Part shown: positions 54,634-63,436 of the stretch, one piece after another
Numbering within the stretch: the first letter of the stretch is position 1
How the letters are laid out: each line of letters starts with the position of its first letter
Source: Halolamina sediminis
GTDB lineage: Archaea; Halobacteriota; Halobacteria; Halobacteriales; Haloferacaceae
Length of the DNA stretch: 64,000 bases
Direction of reading: 5' to 3'
Assembly (NCBI RefSeq): GCF_001282785.1
Contig: NZ_CVUA01000001.1
Coordinates: 1,240,001 to 1,304,000, forward strand
Notes under the pieces: model-generated
Seen by the model: only the letters and a program-made list of their open reading frames with translations
What the model was told of the DNA's origin: nothing
Databases searched by the model: none
Made by a program: the position numbers and the translations under genes

Positions 54634-55623
54634 ATGACCGACGACACCGACACCGAGGAAGACGAGGACGAGCGCGCCGTCTCGCTCCCGCTCATCGACA
54701 CGTTCGCCGTGCTGACGGCCGAACTCGACGCGAAGACCGACCGGATCGAGCGACTGGAGAGCGAACTCGACCGGCGCTACCTCGACCCTGCCGACGGCGA
54801 TCCCCAGACCGCTGCCTCGGCGGGCGAGACGGCCGACGACACGGAAACGAGAACGCACGAGGACTGGGACCCGGCGACCGACCCGCTGGAGGACACCGGC
54901 GTGGCGACCGCCGACGGCGACCACGAGGGCGTGCGACCGACCGTCGACGCGGCGGCCGAATCGTCCCAGCGCGAGGCGCCGACGGCCGACACCGAGCGCG
55001 GGCAGTCGACCCACGCCGGCGACACTGCGCGGGAGTCCGGCCTCTCGCCCGTGAAGACAGCATCCGCCAGTGATGGCGGGAGGACCGCGGAGTCGAGCCG
55101 AGAAACCGCGGACGAGGAGTTCGGCGTCACGATGGAGTCCTCGTCGGACCTCACCGGCGGCTCGCTCGGCAGTTCGGCACCGGTCGAGCGCTCGGCACCG
55201 GAACGCGAGGACTCGGCGGACGGCGACGAGCAGCCTCCCGACCCGACTGCCGACCGCGGTGAGCGCCTCAGCCGGCTCGTTCGCCGTGCCGAACTCCGAG
55301 AGGAGGACGCGGTGGTCGAGGCGTTCGTCGAGGGGATCGATGCGCTGGACGAGGTGACCCGGGAGATGCTAGCGCACTATCGCGAGGTCGGCGACGCCAC
55401 CCCTCTCGACGCCCACGTCGCCGCCGGCGGCTCCGGCGAGCGCCAGTACGCCTACGCGCGCAACCGGACGCTGCGGAAAGCTGGCGTGATCGAACACGAC
55501 GGCGCCGGCCGGTACCGCTATGCGCTGCCCGATCTCGTCGGCGAGGCGTTCGACGGCAACGCCGCCGCGGGGACAGTGGCCGACGCGGTCGACGCGATCG
55601 AGACCGCGACGGATCTCGACTGA
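54634..55623 (+). CDS. Acidic protein with predicted coiled/disordered region and C-terminal winged-helix-like domain
   Basis: The 329-residue protein has a coiled-coil-like start (FAVLTAELDAKTDRIERLESELDRR), about 150 residues of Ser/Thr/Glu/Asp-rich disorder and a folded C-terminal part (about 215-310: LVRRAELREEDAVVEAFVEGIDALDEV, ARNRTLRKAGVIEHDGAGRYRYALPDL) that resembles a winged helix. It overlaps the next ATG by 1 nt. Function unknown; DNA binding is only a suggestion. Confidence 0.65.
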   Translation: MTDDTDTEEDEDERAVSLPLIDTFAVLTAELDAKTDRIERLESELDRRYLDPADGDPQTAASAGETADDTETRTHEDWDPATDPLEDTGVATADGDHEGVRPTVDAAAESSQREAPTADTERGQSTHAGDTARESGLSPVKTASASDGGRTAESSRETADEEFGVTMESSSDLTGGSLGSSAPVERSAPEREDSADGDEQPPDPTADRGERLSRLVRRAELREEDAVVEAFVEGIDALDEVTREMLAHYREVGDATPLDAHVAAGGSGERQYAYARNRTLRKAGVIEHDGAGRYRYALPDLVGEAFDGNAAAGTVADAVDAIETATDLD

Positions 55624-55904
55624 TGCGGGCGCTCCCGGAAACCGGCGACGGTCGTTGGCACCTCGAGCGCCACGCCCGGCTGGTGGTGTACGAGGCCGAC
55701 GCCGGCGACGAACTCGTCACCGTCTACGACTGCGGCGCTGCACAGAAACCGCCCTCGGCGCAGTTCATCGGCAACCTCGTCCGGGTGCGCGCGCCCCACG
55801 AGGCCGAGCGCTCGCCGACGGGGTACGTCGTCACGCTGAAAGAGGGCGGCACGCTGGTGGAGCAGGGCGAGGACCACTACGTGATCGAGGAGCGCGAGGG
55901 CTGA
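55623..55904 (+). CDS. Uncharacterised small haloarchaeal protein
   Basis: The 93-residue protein has a beta-rich pattern (WHLERHARLVVYEADAGDELVTVYDCG, GYVVTLKEGGTLVEQGEDHYVI) without membrane segments or catalytic motifs. It is translationally coupled to the preceding gene (TGATG). No family is recognised. Confidence 0.65.
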   Translation: MRALPETGDGRWHLERHARLVVYEADAGDELVTVYDCGAAQKPPSAQFIGNLVRVRAPHEAERSPTGYVVTLKEGGTLVEQGEDHYVIEEREG

Positions 55905-56008
55905 ACACCAACCTCTTTTGTCGGGATCCGCCCTCGCTTCGAGCGCGGATGCGACGTTCGAGATTCACCGCGACCTGTTGAGAACTGCGAGCACTCGTGG
56001 AGCGGCGG

Positions 56009-56167
56009 CTACAGCGCTTGCCACACTTTCTTGGCGAGATAGACGACGACGTTGACGAACACCACCAGACCGACTGTCAGGACGATTCCAACAGGATCGC
56101 TTGCCCCGATTTTGAGTGGCCAAGCGGGAGAGTAACCAACCGGATTGAACCACGGCATCGGTACCAT
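56009..56167 (-). CDS. Small membrane protein, 52 residues
   Basis: This minus-strand ORF reads MVPMPWFNPVGYSPAWPLKI and then one long hydrophobic helix (PVGIVLTVGLVVFVNVVVYLAKK) ending WQAL. The composition, a Trp-Pro-rich start followed by a single TM helix, looks like a real haloarchaeal small protein. The open frame extends 13 codons upstream of the ATG without another start codon. Nothing else is seen in 55905-56306. Confidence 0.55.
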   Translation of the reverse strand: MVPMPWFNPVGYSPAWPLKIGASDPVGIVLTVGLVVFVNVVVYLAKKVWQAL

Positions 56168-56306
56168 CGTGTTGAACGGTAGGGAAAACGTCTGTTGGTT
56201 TGTACTTTACCTCCGGTTTCACCCGACCGACCGAGTGGGACGATCTCTCCCCGGTTATTGCGGGTCGACTTTCCGACGGCGAAGTACCACTCCACGCGAC
56301 CGGTAC

Positions 56307-56951
56307 TCAAAGCGGCGAGACCAGATCGCGCAGCACTGCCTCCGGATCGTCTGCGAGCGCCACCCCGGAAGCCAGCAAGACGCCGTCGGCGCCGAGATCG
56401 TGCGCGGCTGCCACGTCCTCGCCGGTCGCGATGCCGGCGCCACAGAACACGTCCACGTCGTCGTTCACGTCCTCCGCGGCGTCGACCGCGTCGCGGACGA
56501 TGTCCGGGTCGGCGGTCGCGACGGACTCGTCGCCGCCGATGAGTTCGGGCGGCTCGACCGCGACGGCGTCGGGGCCGAGCGCCGTGGCGGCGGCGATCTG
56601 GTCGGGATTGTTCGCACAGACCACCGTCTCGAGCCCGGCCGCGTCTGCGGCGTCGAGCCCGTCGTCGATATCCGCGAGTTTCAGGCGCTTCTCCGAGTGG
56701 TTCAGCAGCGTACCCACCGCGCCGGTCGTTGCGACGGCGTCGGCGTGGGTGCTGCCGGTGTGGCTACCGTGGGAAACGGGACTGACGTGCTGGGCCCACG
56801 TCTCGACGCCGGTGGCGGCGACGGCGCCGAGGCGTGCGGCCTGCGGGGCGACCGCGATGCGGGCGCCGGTCTCCTCGGCCACGTCGGCCGCGGTCGCGGC
56901 CACGGCGACGGGGTCACAGTCGTATGCTTTGAGGTTGACGAGGACGAACAC
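56307..56951 (-). CDS. tpiA: Triose-phosphate isomerase, archaeal type
   Basis: The 214-residue protein (archaeal length, shorter than the ~250-residue bacterial form) has [10 protein letters not shown], the catalytic NHSEKR His, AVEPPELIG with the catalytic Glu, [10 protein letters not shown] and [11 protein letters not shown]. It interconverts glyceraldehyde-3-phosphate and dihydroxyacetone phosphate. A TATA-like ACCTATTTGCC is about 28 nt upstream. Confidence 0.94.
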   Translation of the reverse strand: MFVLVNLKAYDCDPVAVAATAADVAEETGARIAVAPQAARLGAVAATGVETWAQHVSPVSHGSHTGSTHADAVATTGAVGTLLNHSEKRLKLADIDDGLDAADAAGLETVVCANNPDQIAAATALGPDAVAVEPPELIGGDESVATADPDIVRDAVDAAEDVNDDVDVFCGAGIATGEDVAAAHDLGADGVLLASGVALADDPEAVLRDLVSPL

Positions 56952-56999
56952 GTCGGGAGGCGGGTCCCGACCGGCAAATAGGTAGGCGGTTCGGCGGCG

Positions 57000-57527
57000 T
57001 TACTCGCCCTTGCGCTCGACCACGTCGCCGAGGGTCTGGGTCATCGAGGAGTCGGTCTCCCAGTCGGAGCCGTCGTCGCCGGAGCCCTCCGCCAGCGAGA
57101 TCCCGAGTCGCTTCTCGAGCTTCGTGCGCACGTCGTCGCTGGGGAGCACGTCGCCGCGCTCGAGCTTGCTGATCAGCGAGGCCTTCTCGTTGAGCTCCTT
57201 CGCGAGGTCCTCCCGGCTCAACCCCTCGTCCTCGCGGGCCGCCCGGATCTGCTCGTCGTAGTCGCTCGCGATCTCGTCCATCTGATCGAACATGTCGCGG
57301 CGGCGCCCGCCGCCACCGCCGCCCCCGGTGCTCCCCCCACCCGTCGAGGACGAGGAGGAGCCGTCGGAGGAGGACGTCGAGTACTTCGTCGACGTGGTCG
57401 ACGTCGACTCGGTCTCGACGGTCGTGCCGAAGTCCGTGCAGTCGTCGCAGAGTTCGAGCTCCGCGCCCTCGACTTTCGTCGTGGTGAGCGAGGACTTCTC
57501 CGCGCCGCACATCTCACACTGGGCCAT
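57000..57527 (-). CDS. mbf1: Multiprotein bridging factor 1-type transcription factor
   Basis: The 175-residue protein has an N-terminal zinc ribbon (QCEMCGAEK ... LELCDDC), a long Ser/Thr/Gly linker, and a C-terminal Xre-type HTH (IRAAREDEGLSREDLAKELNEKASLISKLERGDVLPSDDVRTKLEKRLGI). That architecture is the archaeal MBF1. The ATG at 57527 is supported by a TATA-like element 26 nt upstream. It converges with no gene on its right and lies 48 nt from tpiA. Confidence 0.92.
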   Translation of the reverse strand: MAQCEMCGAEKSSLTTTKVEGAELELCDDCTDFGTTVETESTSTTSTKYSTSSSDGSSSSSTGGGSTGGGGGGGRRRDMFDQMDEIASDYDEQIRAAREDEGLSREDLAKELNEKASLISKLERGDVLPSDDVRTKLEKRLGISLAEGSGDDGSDWETDSSMTQTLGDVVERKGE

Positions 57528-57547
57528 ACCCGACCTAGCGGATGGGG

Positions 57548-57557
57548 TAGTAAAAAG
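57548..57557 (-). promoter_or_regulatory. TATA-like element of mbf1
   Basis: CTTTTTACTA on the minus strand is centred about 26 nt upstream of the ATG at 57527. Confidence 0.55.
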
Positions 57558-57589
57558 GAACCGGCGGGGCGCCGATGGTTCGGACGGAC

Positions 57590-58204
57590 TCACTCGGCGC
57601 CGAGCCGGCACCGCAGGAACGGCCAGTCGATGTCGTCCAACTCGCTGTGGACGCCGTAGCGCTCCGTGATCGTGAACCCCGCCTCGGCCAACAGCCGCTC
57701 GGTCTCCGCCATCGGCGGGAACGACCACGCCATGCGCTCGCCGGCGTCGAGCCAGTCGTCGTTCTCGCCTGCCCAGTCGTCGCCGATGCTGAACAGGAAC
57801 TCCCCGCCCGGTTCGAGCACCCGTGCGACCTCGGCGTAGCAGTCGCCGTGGTCCGCGACCGGGAGGTGGATCACCGAGTAGAAGGCGGTGACGGCGTCGA
57901 AGCCGTCGGCCGCGAACGGGAGCGCGGTCATGTCGCCGGCGACGAGGCCGGCGTCGACGCGCTTGCGGGCGAGCTGGAGCTGTGCCGTCGAGATGTCCAG
58001 CCCGACCGCGCGCTCGGCAGGGAGGAACCCGAGCGGCCCCTCGCCGGCGCCACAGCCGAGATCGAGCACCCGCGGCGCCGCCGGGAGCGACTCCTTCAGC
58101 GCGACGAGCGCGTCGTTGTCAGCTGGGTCCCCCCCTCGCTGCTCGTCGTAGGCGTCCGCCATCGCGTCGTAGCCGTCCCGAACCGTCGCCCGCTGATCGT
58201 CCAT
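57590..58204 (-). CDS. Class I SAM-dependent methyltransferase
   Basis: The 204-residue protein has the Rossmann motif I VLDLGCGAGEGPLGFL, the acidic VGLDIST, GDMTALPFAADGFDAVTAFYSVIHL and LEPGGEFLFSIG of class I methyltransferases (UbiE/type 11-like). The ATG at 58204 is preferred; an ATG at 58264 would add 20 residues. Substrate unknown. Confidence 0.85.
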   Translation of the reverse strand: MDDQRATVRDGYDAMADAYDEQRGGDPADNDALVALKESLPAAPRVLDLGCGAGEGPLGFLPAERAVGLDISTAQLQLARKRVDAGLVAGDMTALPFAADGFDAVTAFYSVIHLPVADHGDCYAEVARVLEPGGEFLFSIGDDWAGENDDWLDAGERMAWSFPPMAETERLLAEAGFTITERYGVHSELDDIDWPFLRCRLGAE

Positions 58205-58327
58205 GGGCGGCGTTCCGACCCCCGAGTGAAACGCGTTCCGGATGCCTGTCAACGCATCGCACACATCTCCTATCAGATCTCGTAACTAGAGCGTGCGATT
58301 ATTGTGGGCGGCTCACGAACGACGGGT

Positions 58328-59323
58328 GTGACGCCGGCTCTGGAGTCGCCGTTCGCCCGCCGTCGCGTTCTCGTTGTTGGGAACGACGACAGAGCCACAG
58401 CACTCGAGAGCAGCCTCGCCGCCGACGGGATCGAGACGACGCGGGTGTCGTCGGCGCCCGAGGCGCTCGCGACGCTCGACGCGATAGAGGTAACGCTGCT
58501 CGTCGTGATCGACGGGATCGAGAGCCGCCCCGCCGACGTGTTTGGCGCCGCCGCCCGTCGGGGCCACCAGCTCCCGGGCGTGTTCGTCGGGTCGAAGGCG
58601 CGACAGCTCCCGCCGGGGGTCGAACAGGCGCCCGCGGGCGCCGACGCGGCCGCGTCGGTGATCCGCCAACGCCTGCTGGCCGCGAGCGCGGCCGAGGCCG
58701 AGCCCGCAGTCGAGCACGACCCGCTCGCGGCGTTCGGCGACACCGTCTCCCACGAGCTCCGGAACCACCTGAGTGCGGCCCGGCTCGCCGTCGACTCGCT
58801 GGAGGGGCCGACGCTCGAGCAGGCGCGGGACGCGCTGGACCGGCTGGAGGGGCTCGCCCACGAGGCGGAGGCGATCGCCGCCGGCGAGGTGAGCGACACC
58901 GAATCCGTTTCGCTCGCGTCCGCCGCCACGGATGCGGCCGACCGCGTTCGCGCGCCCGAGGCCTCGATCCACATCGACGCCGAGGGGACGGTACAGGCGG
59001 ATCCGGCACTGTTGACGCTGTTACTCGAGAATCTCGTTCGCAACGCCGTCGAGCATGGCTCGACTGGCAACCAGACGCAGTCTGGTGACGCCGTGGAGCA
59101 CGGCGGTGACGACGTGACCGTCCGCGTGACCGACACCGACGCTGGCTTCGTGGTCGCCGACGACGGCCCGGGGTTCGGTGACGGGAGTCCGTTCGCGTGG
59201 GGGTACTCCGGCGACGGCGGGCAGGGTGCCGGGCTGGGGATCGTCCGACGCATCGCCGAGGCTCACGGGTGGGAGATCGTCGCCGAGAACGACGGCGGCG
59301 CGCGGGTCGAGATCGGGACTTAG
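58328..59323 (+). CDS. Histidine kinase with N-terminal receiver-like domain
   Basis: The 331-residue protein has a receiver-like N-terminal region (RRVLVVGNDDRATALESSLAADGIETTRVSSAPEALATL), then HATPase motifs: H-box (SHELRNHLSAARLAVDSL), N-box (LLLENLVRNAVEHGS), and G-boxes DDGPGFG and GQGAGLGIV. No TM helix is seen, so it is a soluble sensor. The GTG at 58328 has a TATA-like GATTATTG about 30 nt upstream. No response regulator is next to it. Confidence 0.88.
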   Translation: MTPALESPFARRRVLVVGNDDRATALESSLAADGIETTRVSSAPEALATLDAIEVTLLVVIDGIESRPADVFGAAARRGHQLPGVFVGSKARQLPPGVEQAPAGADAAASVIRQRLLAASAAEAEPAVEHDPLAAFGDTVSHELRNHLSAARLAVDSLEGPTLEQARDALDRLEGLAHEAEAIAAGEVSDTESVSLASAATDAADRVRAPEASIHIDAEGTVQADPALLTLLLENLVRNAVEHGSTGNQTQSGDAVEHGGDDVTVRVTDTDAGFVVADDGPGFGDGSPFAWGYSGDGGQGAGLGIVRRIAEAHGWEIVAENDGGARVEIGT

Positions 59324-59706
59324 TCGTCGGCCGTGCCCGCCTGACAGCTCTCCATCCACTCGTTGGCCCAGGACTCGATCTCGTCGAACACGGGCGCCAG
59401 CGACTCGCCTTTCCCGGTGAGCGAGTAGTACGTCGCGACGGGGGCGTCTTCCTCCAGTCGCCGTTCGACGAACCCGGACTCCTGCAGGTCGTCGAGCACG
59501 CGCGAGAGCGTGCGGGCGTTGGCCTCCGTCGACCGCTTGAGCTCGTTGAACCGCTTCTCCCCCTCGGTCAGGTCGTGGAGCACTACGAGCCGCCACTGGG
59601 AGCCGATCTGTTCGACGGCGTCGACGACCGGGCAGACCTCCGTCGCTTGTCCCTCGCTCACCTGCTCCTCCGCGCTCACGCCGGCGTCCTCGATATCGGT
59701 AGACAT
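59320..59706 (-). CDS. HxlR-family winged-helix transcriptional regulator
   Basis: The 128-residue protein has the HxlR pattern CPVVDAVEQIGSQWRLVVLHDLTEGEKRFNELKRSTEANARTLSRVLDDLQESGFVERR with a DAPVATYYSLTGKG wing. The Cys in CPVV is the redox-sensing residue in some relatives. It converges with the histidine kinase with a 4-bp overlap. Confidence 0.87.
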   Translation of the reverse strand: MSTDIEDAGVSAEEQVSEGQATEVCPVVDAVEQIGSQWRLVVLHDLTEGEKRFNELKRSTEANARTLSRVLDDLQESGFVERRLEEDAPVATYYSLTGKGESLAPVFDEIESWANEWMESCQAGTADD

Positions 59707-59807
59707 CTGTTACCCGGTTCGCTCCGGATACCTATAACCGCTTCCCCTCCACCGCCGGCGCCGCTCCGGAGCACTACTGTGGCATGGGGAGACACAACAC
59801 GAAAAGG

Positions 59808-59815
59808 CATATATC
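59808..59815 (+). promoter_or_regulatory. TATA box of the GTPBP1-like GTPase gene
   Basis: CATATATC, one of the strongest TATA-like elements in the window, is centred 27 nt upstream of the ATG at 59839. Confidence 0.65.
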
Positions 59816-59838
59816 GGCCGCGGCGCCTACCTCGCTCC

Positions 59839-61455
59839 ATGAGCGCAGACCGGGCCCCGCTGCAGCGGGCCCTGGAGCGCGGCGAGGAGGAGGGCGGCCC
59901 CGTCGAGTTCAAAACCCGGCTCACCCGCGACACCCACCTCGCGGACGGTCGGATGGAGTCGCTGGCTGCCCAACTCCGCCACCGCGTGCTCTCTGGCGAC
60001 GGTGAGGCGACGTACGTCGTCGGCGTCGACGACGACGGTGCGATCGCGGGCATCTCCCCCGACGCCTTCTCGGAGTCGATGGACGTGCTCTCGCTGTTGG
60101 CCGACGAGGCCGACGCCCACATCGAGGACGTGGAGACGTGGGGAATCGACGGTGGCGACGGGGCCGAGGGGCTCGTCGGCGTCGCGACGGTTCGCGAGGG
60201 GGCGATGCTCGAACGCGAGGACGACGAACACGTCGTCGTCGGCACCGCGGGCCACGTCGACCACGGGAAGTCGACGCTCGTGGGCACACTCGTCACCGGC
60301 GAGCGCGACGACGGGCAGGGGAACACCCGTTCGTTCCTCGACGTGCAGCCCCACGAGGTCGAACGCGGGCTCTCGGCGGATCTCTCCTACGCGGTGTACG
60401 GGTTCGACGAGGATGGCGACACTGTCCGGATGGACAACCCCCACCGCAAGAGCGACCGGGCCCGGGTCGTACAGGAGGCCGACCGCCTCGTCAGCTTCGT
60501 CGACACCGTGGGCCACGAGCCCTGGCTTCGCACGACGATCCGGGGGCTGGTGGGTCAGAAGCTCGACTACGGCCTGCTCGCGGTCGCGGCCGACGACGGG
60601 CCGACCAAGACCACCCGCGAACACCTCGGCATCCTGCTCGCGACCGAACTGCCGACGATGGTCGCGATCACCAAGACCGACGCCGTCAGCGACGAGCGCG
60701 TCGAAGCCGTGGAGGACGAGGTGGAGGCGATGCTCCGGGAGGTGGGCGAGACACCCCTACCCGTCGATCGCCACGGCGTCGACGCCGCGATCGAGGAGAT
60801 CGGCACCGTAGTTCCGATCCTCCGGACCAGCGCGGTCGCGGGCGACGGGCTCGACGAGCTGGACACGCTGTTCGAGGCGCTGCCCAAGCGCGACTCCGAC
60901 GCCGACGCGCCGTTCCGGATGTACGTCGACCGCTCCTACAGCGTCACCGGCGTCGGCGCCGTCGCCTCGGGGACGATCAACGCCGGCACGGTCGAGGCCG
61001 GCGACGAGCTCTTGCTCGGCCCGATGGCCGACGGGAGCTTCCGGGAGGTGGAGGTCCGGTCGATCGAGATGCACTACCACCGCGTCGATCAGGCCCGCGC
61101 GGGCCGGATCGTCGGGATCGCCCTCAAGGGCGTCGAGGAAGCGGAGATCGAGCGCGGGATGGCGCTGCTCCCCCGCGACGCTGACCCCGATCCCGTCCGA
61201 GAGTTCGAGGCCGAGGTCGTCGTGTTGAACCACCCGACCAAGATCGGCGAGGGGTACGAGCCGGTCGTCCACCTCGAAACCGTGAGCGAAGCCGGGATCT
61301 TCACGCCCGAGGGCGGGCGGCTGCTCCCGGGCGACAACGGCCGGACGACGGTCCGGTTCAAGTTCCGCCCCTACCTCGTCGAGGAGGGCCAGCGGTTCGT
61401 GTTCCGCGAGGGCCAGAGCAAGGGCGTGGGCACGGTCCGCTCGATAGACACGTAG
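59839..61455 (+). CDS. GTPBP1-like translational GTPase (EF-Tu superfamily)
   Basis: The 538-residue protein has an N-terminal domain (1-130), then G1 (GTAGHVDHGKSTLVG), G3 (FVDTVGHE), G4 (AITKTDAV) and EF-Tu-like beta-barrel domains (VTGVGAVASGTINAG). The layout is that of the GTPBP1/2 family of EF-1alpha-like GTPases. It probably acts on tRNA, mRNA or ribosome-associated quality control. The strong TATA box upstream supports this start. Confidence 0.9.
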   Translation: MSADRAPLQRALERGEEEGGPVEFKTRLTRDTHLADGRMESLAAQLRHRVLSGDGEATYVVGVDDDGAIAGISPDAFSESMDVLSLLADEADAHIEDVETWGIDGGDGAEGLVGVATVREGAMLEREDDEHVVVGTAGHVDHGKSTLVGTLVTGERDDGQGNTRSFLDVQPHEVERGLSADLSYAVYGFDEDGDTVRMDNPHRKSDRARVVQEADRLVSFVDTVGHEPWLRTTIRGLVGQKLDYGLLAVAADDGPTKTTREHLGILLATELPTMVAITKTDAVSDERVEAVEDEVEAMLREVGETPLPVDRHGVDAAIEEIGTVVPILRTSAVAGDGLDELDTLFEALPKRDSDADAPFRMYVDRSYSVTGVGAVASGTINAGTVEAGDELLLGPMADGSFREVEVRSIEMHYHRVDQARAGRIVGIALKGVEEAEIERGMALLPRDADPDPVREFEAEVVVLNHPTKIGEGYEPVVHLETVSEAGIFTPEGGRLLPGDNGRTTVRFKFRPYLVEEGQRFVFREGQSKGVGTVRSIDT

Positions 61456-61494
61456 CCCGAACGCTTTTCGCGACCCACGGCGACCCACGAAGGG

Positions 61495-61890
61495 ATGGAT
61501 GACGGCACGAAGCGGCGGCTGACGCTGCTCGTGACCGGCGTGTTGCTGGCCGCCGTGGCGACGACGCTCGCGCAGTTCCCGCTCGTCGCCGGGGGCGTCG
61601 CCGACGCGAGCCCCTACGCCGTCGCGGTCGGACTCGGCGTCGCGATGCCGCTGCTGCTCGCCGGCGCGTACCCGCGGACGGAGACCACCGATACGCGATG
61701 GCACGCGATACTCGTCTTGGTGGAAGCTGTTGCCGGCGTCGGCGCCGGCGTCGGCGCCGTCGCGCTGCTGGTGACAACCGATCTGCCGGACATGCTCGCA
61801 GTCGGCGCCGCCGCGGCCGCGACGTACGTCGGCGCTACCGCGGCGCGAGCGGTCGTGTTGGGGCGACCGACCGGCGAGGGGGAGCCGTAG
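61495..61890 (+). CDS. Four-helix membrane protein
   Basis: The 131-residue protein has four hydrophobic segments (TLLVTGVLLAAVATTLAQFPLVAGG, AVAVGLGVAMPLLLAGAY, ILVLVEAVAGVGAGVGAVALLV, MLAVGAAAAATYVGATAARAVVL). It follows the GTPase gene by 39 nt on the same strand. No family is recognised. Confidence 0.65.
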   Translation: MDDGTKRRLTLLVTGVLLAAVATTLAQFPLVAGGVADASPYAVAVGLGVAMPLLLAGAYPRTETTDTRWHAILVLVEAVAGVGAGVGAVALLVTTDLPDMLAVGAAAAATYVGATAARAVVLGRPTGEGEP

Positions 61891-61891
61891 C

Positions 61892-62380
61892 TCAGTTCCC
61901 GACGACGTAGCTGCCGTCGACGCGCGTGGCCAAATCCAACAGCACCAGCCAGTCGAGCAGTCGCTCGGTGCGGTCGGTCCAGTGCTCGACCCACTGCCGG
62001 CGCCGCTCGCGCTCCCAGCCCGGAACGGTGTCGCGCAGACGCTCGAACACTCTCTCCGCGGACAGCGGCTCGTCGGCGTCCTGCAGCACTGAAAGCGTCT
62101 CGCTCGCGCCGAAGACGCGCTCGCGGAACGACCCACGGATATTCTCGGCTGTCGGTTCGCGCTGGGTGCGCTTGAACCCCGAATCGGTCTCCGCGGCCAA
62201 CTCCAGCGCGCGGAGGAACGTCAACCACGTCCGCGCCACGTCCCGGCTCTCGTGGCCCTCGCGGCGCATCAGCCGGGCACAGCAGTCGTTCTCCGAGCCG
62301 GGGACCAGCGGCACCGCCGACTGGGCGTCCGCCACCGCGTCGAGGTCGTTCGGCGCCTCGGGCAGCGGTTTGAGTCGCAC
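61892..62380 (-). CDS. Uncharacterised helical protein downstream of mch
   Basis: The 162-residue protein has several amphipathic helices and a C-terminal winged-helix-like segment (ETLSVLQDADEPLSAERVFERLRDTVPGW to LLDWLVLLDLATRVDGSYVVGN). The start is GTG at 62380, 3 nt after the mch stop, so it is in the mch operon. No function is assigned. Confidence 0.6.
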   Translation of the reverse strand: MRLKPLPEAPNDLDAVADAQSAVPLVPGSENDCCARLMRREGHESRDVARTWLTFLRALELAAETDSGFKRTQREPTAENIRGSFRERVFGASETLSVLQDADEPLSAERVFERLRDTVPGWERERRRQWVEHWTDRTERLLDWLVLLDLATRVDGSYVVGN

Positions 62381-62383
62381 GGC

Positions 62384-63319
62384 CTAGAAGCCGAAGCTCT
62401 CCGCCAGCAGTTCCTCGTTGCGCTCGCCGAAGCGGTACGTCGGGCCGTCGGCCACGTCGACGGTGGCCGCTGCGGGGCCGAACACTGACTCCGGCAGCGC
62501 CTCGAAGTCCCAGTCGTGGGCCCCGAAGATGTCCGCGAACGGCTCGCCGAACTCCTCGCCGGCGGCGGAGGTGACCGACTCGAACGCGTCGGCGTCGTCG
62601 CTGGCGACGGTGAGGTGGACCTCGCCCCCGTAGGCCAGCGCGTCGTTCGTCCGGGCCATCGCCTCGCTCTCGTCGTAGCCGACGGGCGCGACGGGCGCAC
62701 TGCCCGAGACCGAGAGCACGTCGTTCGGGTCGTACCCCGCCTCGAACAGCTGCCAGACCGCCATCTCCGGGGCGCGGGCGCCGGCGGCGACGCTGCCGGC
62801 GATCGAGCCCAGTGCGAACGTCGGCAGGAACACGCCGCTCTCCTCGACGCCCGCGAGGTCGGCGACGTGGGCCGCGATCTGGTCGTCCGGCAGTTCGATG
62901 CTCTCGACGGCCAGCACGGTCAGGTCGAACTCGTCGTAGTAGCCGACGGCCTCGAACTCGCTCTCGCGGCCGACCAGCGCCCGGGCCGGGCCGGAGCCGA
63001 GCCCGTCGAACACGTCGAAGTCGAGCTCCCAGCCCGCCTTCTGCGAGCACAGCAGCGCGATCCCGGGGTGGTCCGTCGACAGTTCGACGTGGGGGACGGG
63101 CGCGCCGTCGACACGGCCCATCCGGGTCGTGATCGTCGACAGCCCGGCCGTCTGGATCTCCGCGAGCAGCACGCCCGCCTCGACCCCACCGTCGACGTCG
63201 ACGCCGAAGTCCAGCACGGTCGCGCCCGAGTCGAGTTCGTAGGGCGCGACGTTGAGCTCGTCGGCGAAGTCGAGCGCCTCGTCGACCAGCTCGACCGCCA
63301 TCCGGTTGATGCTCTCCAT
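62384..63319 (-). CDS. mch: Methenyltetrahydromethanopterin cyclohydrolase
   Basis: The 311-residue protein begins ESINRMAVELVDEALDFADELNV, the conserved Mch N-terminus, and has LPTFALGSIAGSVAAGARAPEMAVWQLFEAGYDPNDVLSVSGSAPVAPVGYDESEAMARTNDALAYGGEVHL. It hydrolyses methenyl-H4MPT or, in haloarchaea, the folate analogue, in one-carbon metabolism. The ATG at 63319 has a TATA-like CTTTACG 26 nt upstream (63342-63349). Confidence 0.93.
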   Translation of the reverse strand: MESINRMAVELVDEALDFADELNVAPYELDSGATVLDFGVDVDGGVEAGVLLAEIQTAGLSTITTRMGRVDGAPVPHVELSTDHPGIALLCSQKAGWELDFDVFDGLGSGPARALVGRESEFEAVGYYDEFDLTVLAVESIELPDDQIAAHVADLAGVEESGVFLPTFALGSIAGSVAAGARAPEMAVWQLFEAGYDPNDVLSVSGSAPVAPVGYDESEAMARTNDALAYGGEVHLTVASDDADAFESVTSAAGEEFGEPFADIFGAHDWDFEALPESVFGPAAATVDVADGPTYRFGERNEELLAESFGF

Positions 63320-63405
63320 ACGCCTTACTCCCGCCGCCCCGCGTAAAGGGGTTTTCAGTCCGTCCACGGCTCGCGGTGCCGCCGACGGTTCTGTCACCCT
63401 CAGAA

Positions 63406-63414
63406 GGTTTATCC
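63406..63414 (+). promoter_or_regulatory. TATA-like element of the terminal lipoprotein gene
   Basis: GGTTTATCC is centred about 27 nt upstream of the ATG at 63437, at leaderless spacing. Confidence 0.6.
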
Positions 63415-63436
63415 CGAGAGTGTGCTATCTCATGTC

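Noticed and set aside
60757-62136. Leftward 459-codon frame opposite the GTPase gene
   Set aside because: It runs antisense through conserved GTPase motifs and has low-complexity composition.
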